Source: Verrucomicrobiia bacterium | GTDB taxonomy: Bacteria > Verrucomicrobiota > Verrucomicrobiia > Limisphaerales > DASXHY01 | DNA length: 36,910 nucleotides | Direction of reading: 5' to 3' | NCBI GenBank assembly: GCA_035629175.1 | Contig: DASPIL010000093.1 | Location: 1-36,910 of the forward strand | The notes under the pieces: generated by a model | Database searches by the model: none | Told to the model about the DNA's origin: nothing | Seen by the model: only the letters and a program-made list of their open reading frames with translations | Made by a program: the position numbers and the translations under genes | Part shown: positions 35,276 through 36,910 of the stretch, piece after piece | How the letters are laid out: each line of letters begins with the position of its first letter | Position numbering within the stretch: the first letter of the stretch is position 1

Positions 35276-36127
35276 CTATTCTGAAAGTTGCTTCTCTTCA
35301 GCCTTCCGTTCAATGTCCCCTCGCTGGCGTTTCCGGCTTTGCGGCTTGGCCTTTTCGTAAAATTTCTTGTTTAGCCTGGCCTGGCCACCTTCGGTGAGGA
35401 ATCTTCGCGCAAAGACCAGCGCTTTATTCGACCCTCCCGCGACTACTGTGCGATCCCCGCGCATGATCCCTCGATAGCCGATAGCGGCGACATCCTGCGG
35501 TGCCATAACGTGGGCCTTTTGAAAGGCGTTCGTATCGACCATTCCCGCCTTGGGAAAAAAGTCCGTATCCGTTGGTCCGGGGCAGATTGCAGTCACCGTG
35601 ATTTCAGTCTTTTCAAGCTCTGTCGCGAGGGCTTCCGTAAATGAAAGCACGAACGCTTTGCTTGCGTGATATACAGCCAAAAGAGGGCCGGGTTCAAAAC
35701 CGGCAATTGAGGCTGTGTTCGCCACCCGCCCGCGGTTTCTCGAAATCATCTCAGGAAGAAATAGATGCGTCAGTCGCATCACTGCTTCGATATTGACCCG
35801 GACAATCGAAAGCTGATCGTGGAGCGTTATATCCCAGAAATTCCCCCGATATCCGAGGCCGGCGTTATTTACAACGATATCGATCCGTTCACCATCCCGT
35901 AAAACTGCGTCGTGAATCCGTTTGGGAGACTCCGGGTCCTCTAAATCGGCAGGAATGACGCCTACTTTTATGTCAAAGTCGGCACTTAAGTTCGATGCGA
36001 TCGCGCGGAGCTCCTCCTCCTTCGGGGCGGTGAGGATGAGGGAGTGACCGTTCTTCGCAAATTCACGTGCCAGGGCGAGGCCGATTCCGCTCGACGCACC
36101 TGTGATCAATGCAGTTTCCGAATTCAT
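35276..36127 (-). CDS. Short-chain dehydrogenase/reductase (SDR)
   Basis: 283 aa from the ATG at 36127; an in-frame TTG at 36160 would add 11 residues. Classical SDR: TGASSGIG (9-16) binds the nucleotide, NNAG at 87-90, and the catalytic S140, Y153 and K157 (YHASK). The PGPTDTDF segment follows. Family members oxidise or reduce alcohols and ketones with NAD(P); the closest style is the DltE/YqjQ-like cytoplasmic group. A lysine- and arginine-rich C-terminal tail (about 250-283, KPQSRKRQRGDIERK) is unusual for the family. It is the first protein gene after the rRNA terminator on the same strand, 51 bp downstream of it. Confidence 0.94.
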   Translation of the reverse strand: MNSETALITGASSGIGLALAREFAKNGHSLILTAPKEEELRAIASNLSADFDIKVGVIPADLEDPESPKRIHDAVLRDGERIDIVVNNAGLGYRGNFWDITLHDQLSIVRVNIEAVMRLTHLFLPEMISRNRGRVANTASIAGFEPGPLLAVYHASKAFVLSFTEALATELEKTEITVTAICPGPTDTDFFPKAGMVDTNAFQKAHVMAPQDVAAIGYRGIMRGDRTVVAGGSNKALVFARRFLTEGGQARLNKKFYEKAKPQSRKRQRGDIERKAEEKQLSE

Positions 36128-36178
36128 AGGTGAACATGCTTTCGGAATGGCCCGCGGCAACTGGGCTCTCTGCCTACT

Positions 36179-36211
36179 AAAAAAAAACCCGGAGCCTGAT
36201 GCTCCGGGTTT
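36179..36211 (-). terminator. Intrinsic terminator of the rRNA operon
   Basis: Arms AAACCCGGAGC (36185-36195) and GCTCCGGGTTT (36201-36211) form an 11-bp stem with a 5-nt loop. Read on the minus strand the stem is followed by a T-run. It lies 10 bp after the 5S rRNA gene and is the strongest terminator in the window. Confidence 0.9.
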
Positions 36212-36220
36212 TAATTAAAG

Positions 36221-36335
36221 ACTGGCGGCGACCTACTCTCGCAGAATCTATAAGACTACTACCATCGGCCCTGCAGCGTTTGACGGCCGTGTTCGGAATG
36301 GGAACGGGTCGGACCGCTGCGGTATTGCCACCAAA
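36221..36335 (-). rRNA. rrf: 5S ribosomal RNA
   Basis: About 115 nt. On the minus strand the gene starts near TTTGGTGGCAATACCG and ends near GGTCGCCGCCAGT. The two ends pair (TGGTGGC with GCCGCCA). The conserved loop ACCCGTTCCCATTCCGAAC and the later GCCGATGGTAGT segment are typical of bacterial 5S rRNA. It follows the 23S gene with a spacer of about 170 bp in which I see no tRNA. The ends are estimates within a few bases. Confidence 0.93.
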
Positions 36336-36509
36336 AACTGAAGGTTCCAGATAAAAAATCCAAAACCAAATATTAAAGAACCTTACCGAAACATTCGGGA
36401 TTCTCTGAAATCTACACACAGGGATTCGGGGAAAACCCAATTCGCGAGTTAAAATCGCATTTTCAAACATCGCCCACAGGCTTGCACCTGCAGGATCCGA
36501 AAGAAAAAA

Positions 36510-36910
<401 letters not shown>

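Noticed and set aside
36336-36509. tRNA in the 23S-5S spacer
   Set aside because: No cloverleaf or TTC-type loop is visible; the spacer is AT-rich and unstructured.

Overview
The window looks like a piece of a verrucomicrobial chromosome, most likely subdivision 3 (Pedosphaera/Limisphaerales-like). This is an inference from protein style: immunoglobulin-domain secreted proteins, prepilin-like proteins with a C-terminal H-X9-DG motif, HisKA_3/NarL regulators with large ectodomains, a Tat-exported Gfo/Idh/MocA protein and carbohydrate-active enzymes. No marker in the window fixes the taxonomy, and only about 400 bp of 23S rRNA is present.

Layout. (1) 1-639: upstream region without a convincing gene, carrying short direct repeats and two adjacent perfect palindromes. 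(2) 640-15797, plus strand: sensor kinase HK1, response regulator RR1 (stop/start overlap), a prepilin-like protein, two very large secreted proteins (1062 and about 1601 aa), and a 1019-aa secreted protein that may be a polysaccharide lyase. (3) 16070-30344, minus strand, converging on the first block: a beta-propeller sensor kinase HK2 and RR2 (again overlapping), then a beta-helix protein, a Gfo/Idh/MocA oxidoreductase, a GH29 alpha-L-fucosidase, a clan GH-A-like hydrolase, a 668-aa secreted protein and a second prepilin-like protein. (4) 30488-31827, plus strand: aldo/keto reductase and VOC protein. (5) 32324-34114, plus strand: a fusion of a TrhO-type tRNA hydroxylase with an RluA-type pseudouridine synthase. 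(6) 34149-36910, minus strand: the 3' end of 23S rRNA, 5S rRNA and a terminator, followed by an SDR and RsmH.

The central region (640-30344) reads as one polysaccharide-sensing and -degrading locus in two facing halves. Each half starts with a HisKA_3 kinase and a NarL-type regulator and contains one prepilin-like protein. The halves are linked in three ways. A roughly 195-residue domain (called A here) occurs five times in the left half: once as the ectodomain of HK1 and four times in the two secreted proteins downstream. A second domain (called B) occurs three times: once in the left-half lyase-like protein and twice in the right-half 668-aa protein, which also share a C-terminal tail. An 18-bp motif, GTCTCCTnTTTAGTsGAC, lies upstream of three transcription units in both halves, always in the same orientation relative to the gene. 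The GH29 enzyme and the GH141-like beta-helix protein suggest a fucose-containing glycan, but no sulfatase or sugar transporter is visible, so the substrate is unknown.

Most starts I examined lack a clear Shine-Dalgarno sequence. Starts were therefore chosen from ATG position, signal peptides and stop/start overlaps, and several are uncertain.
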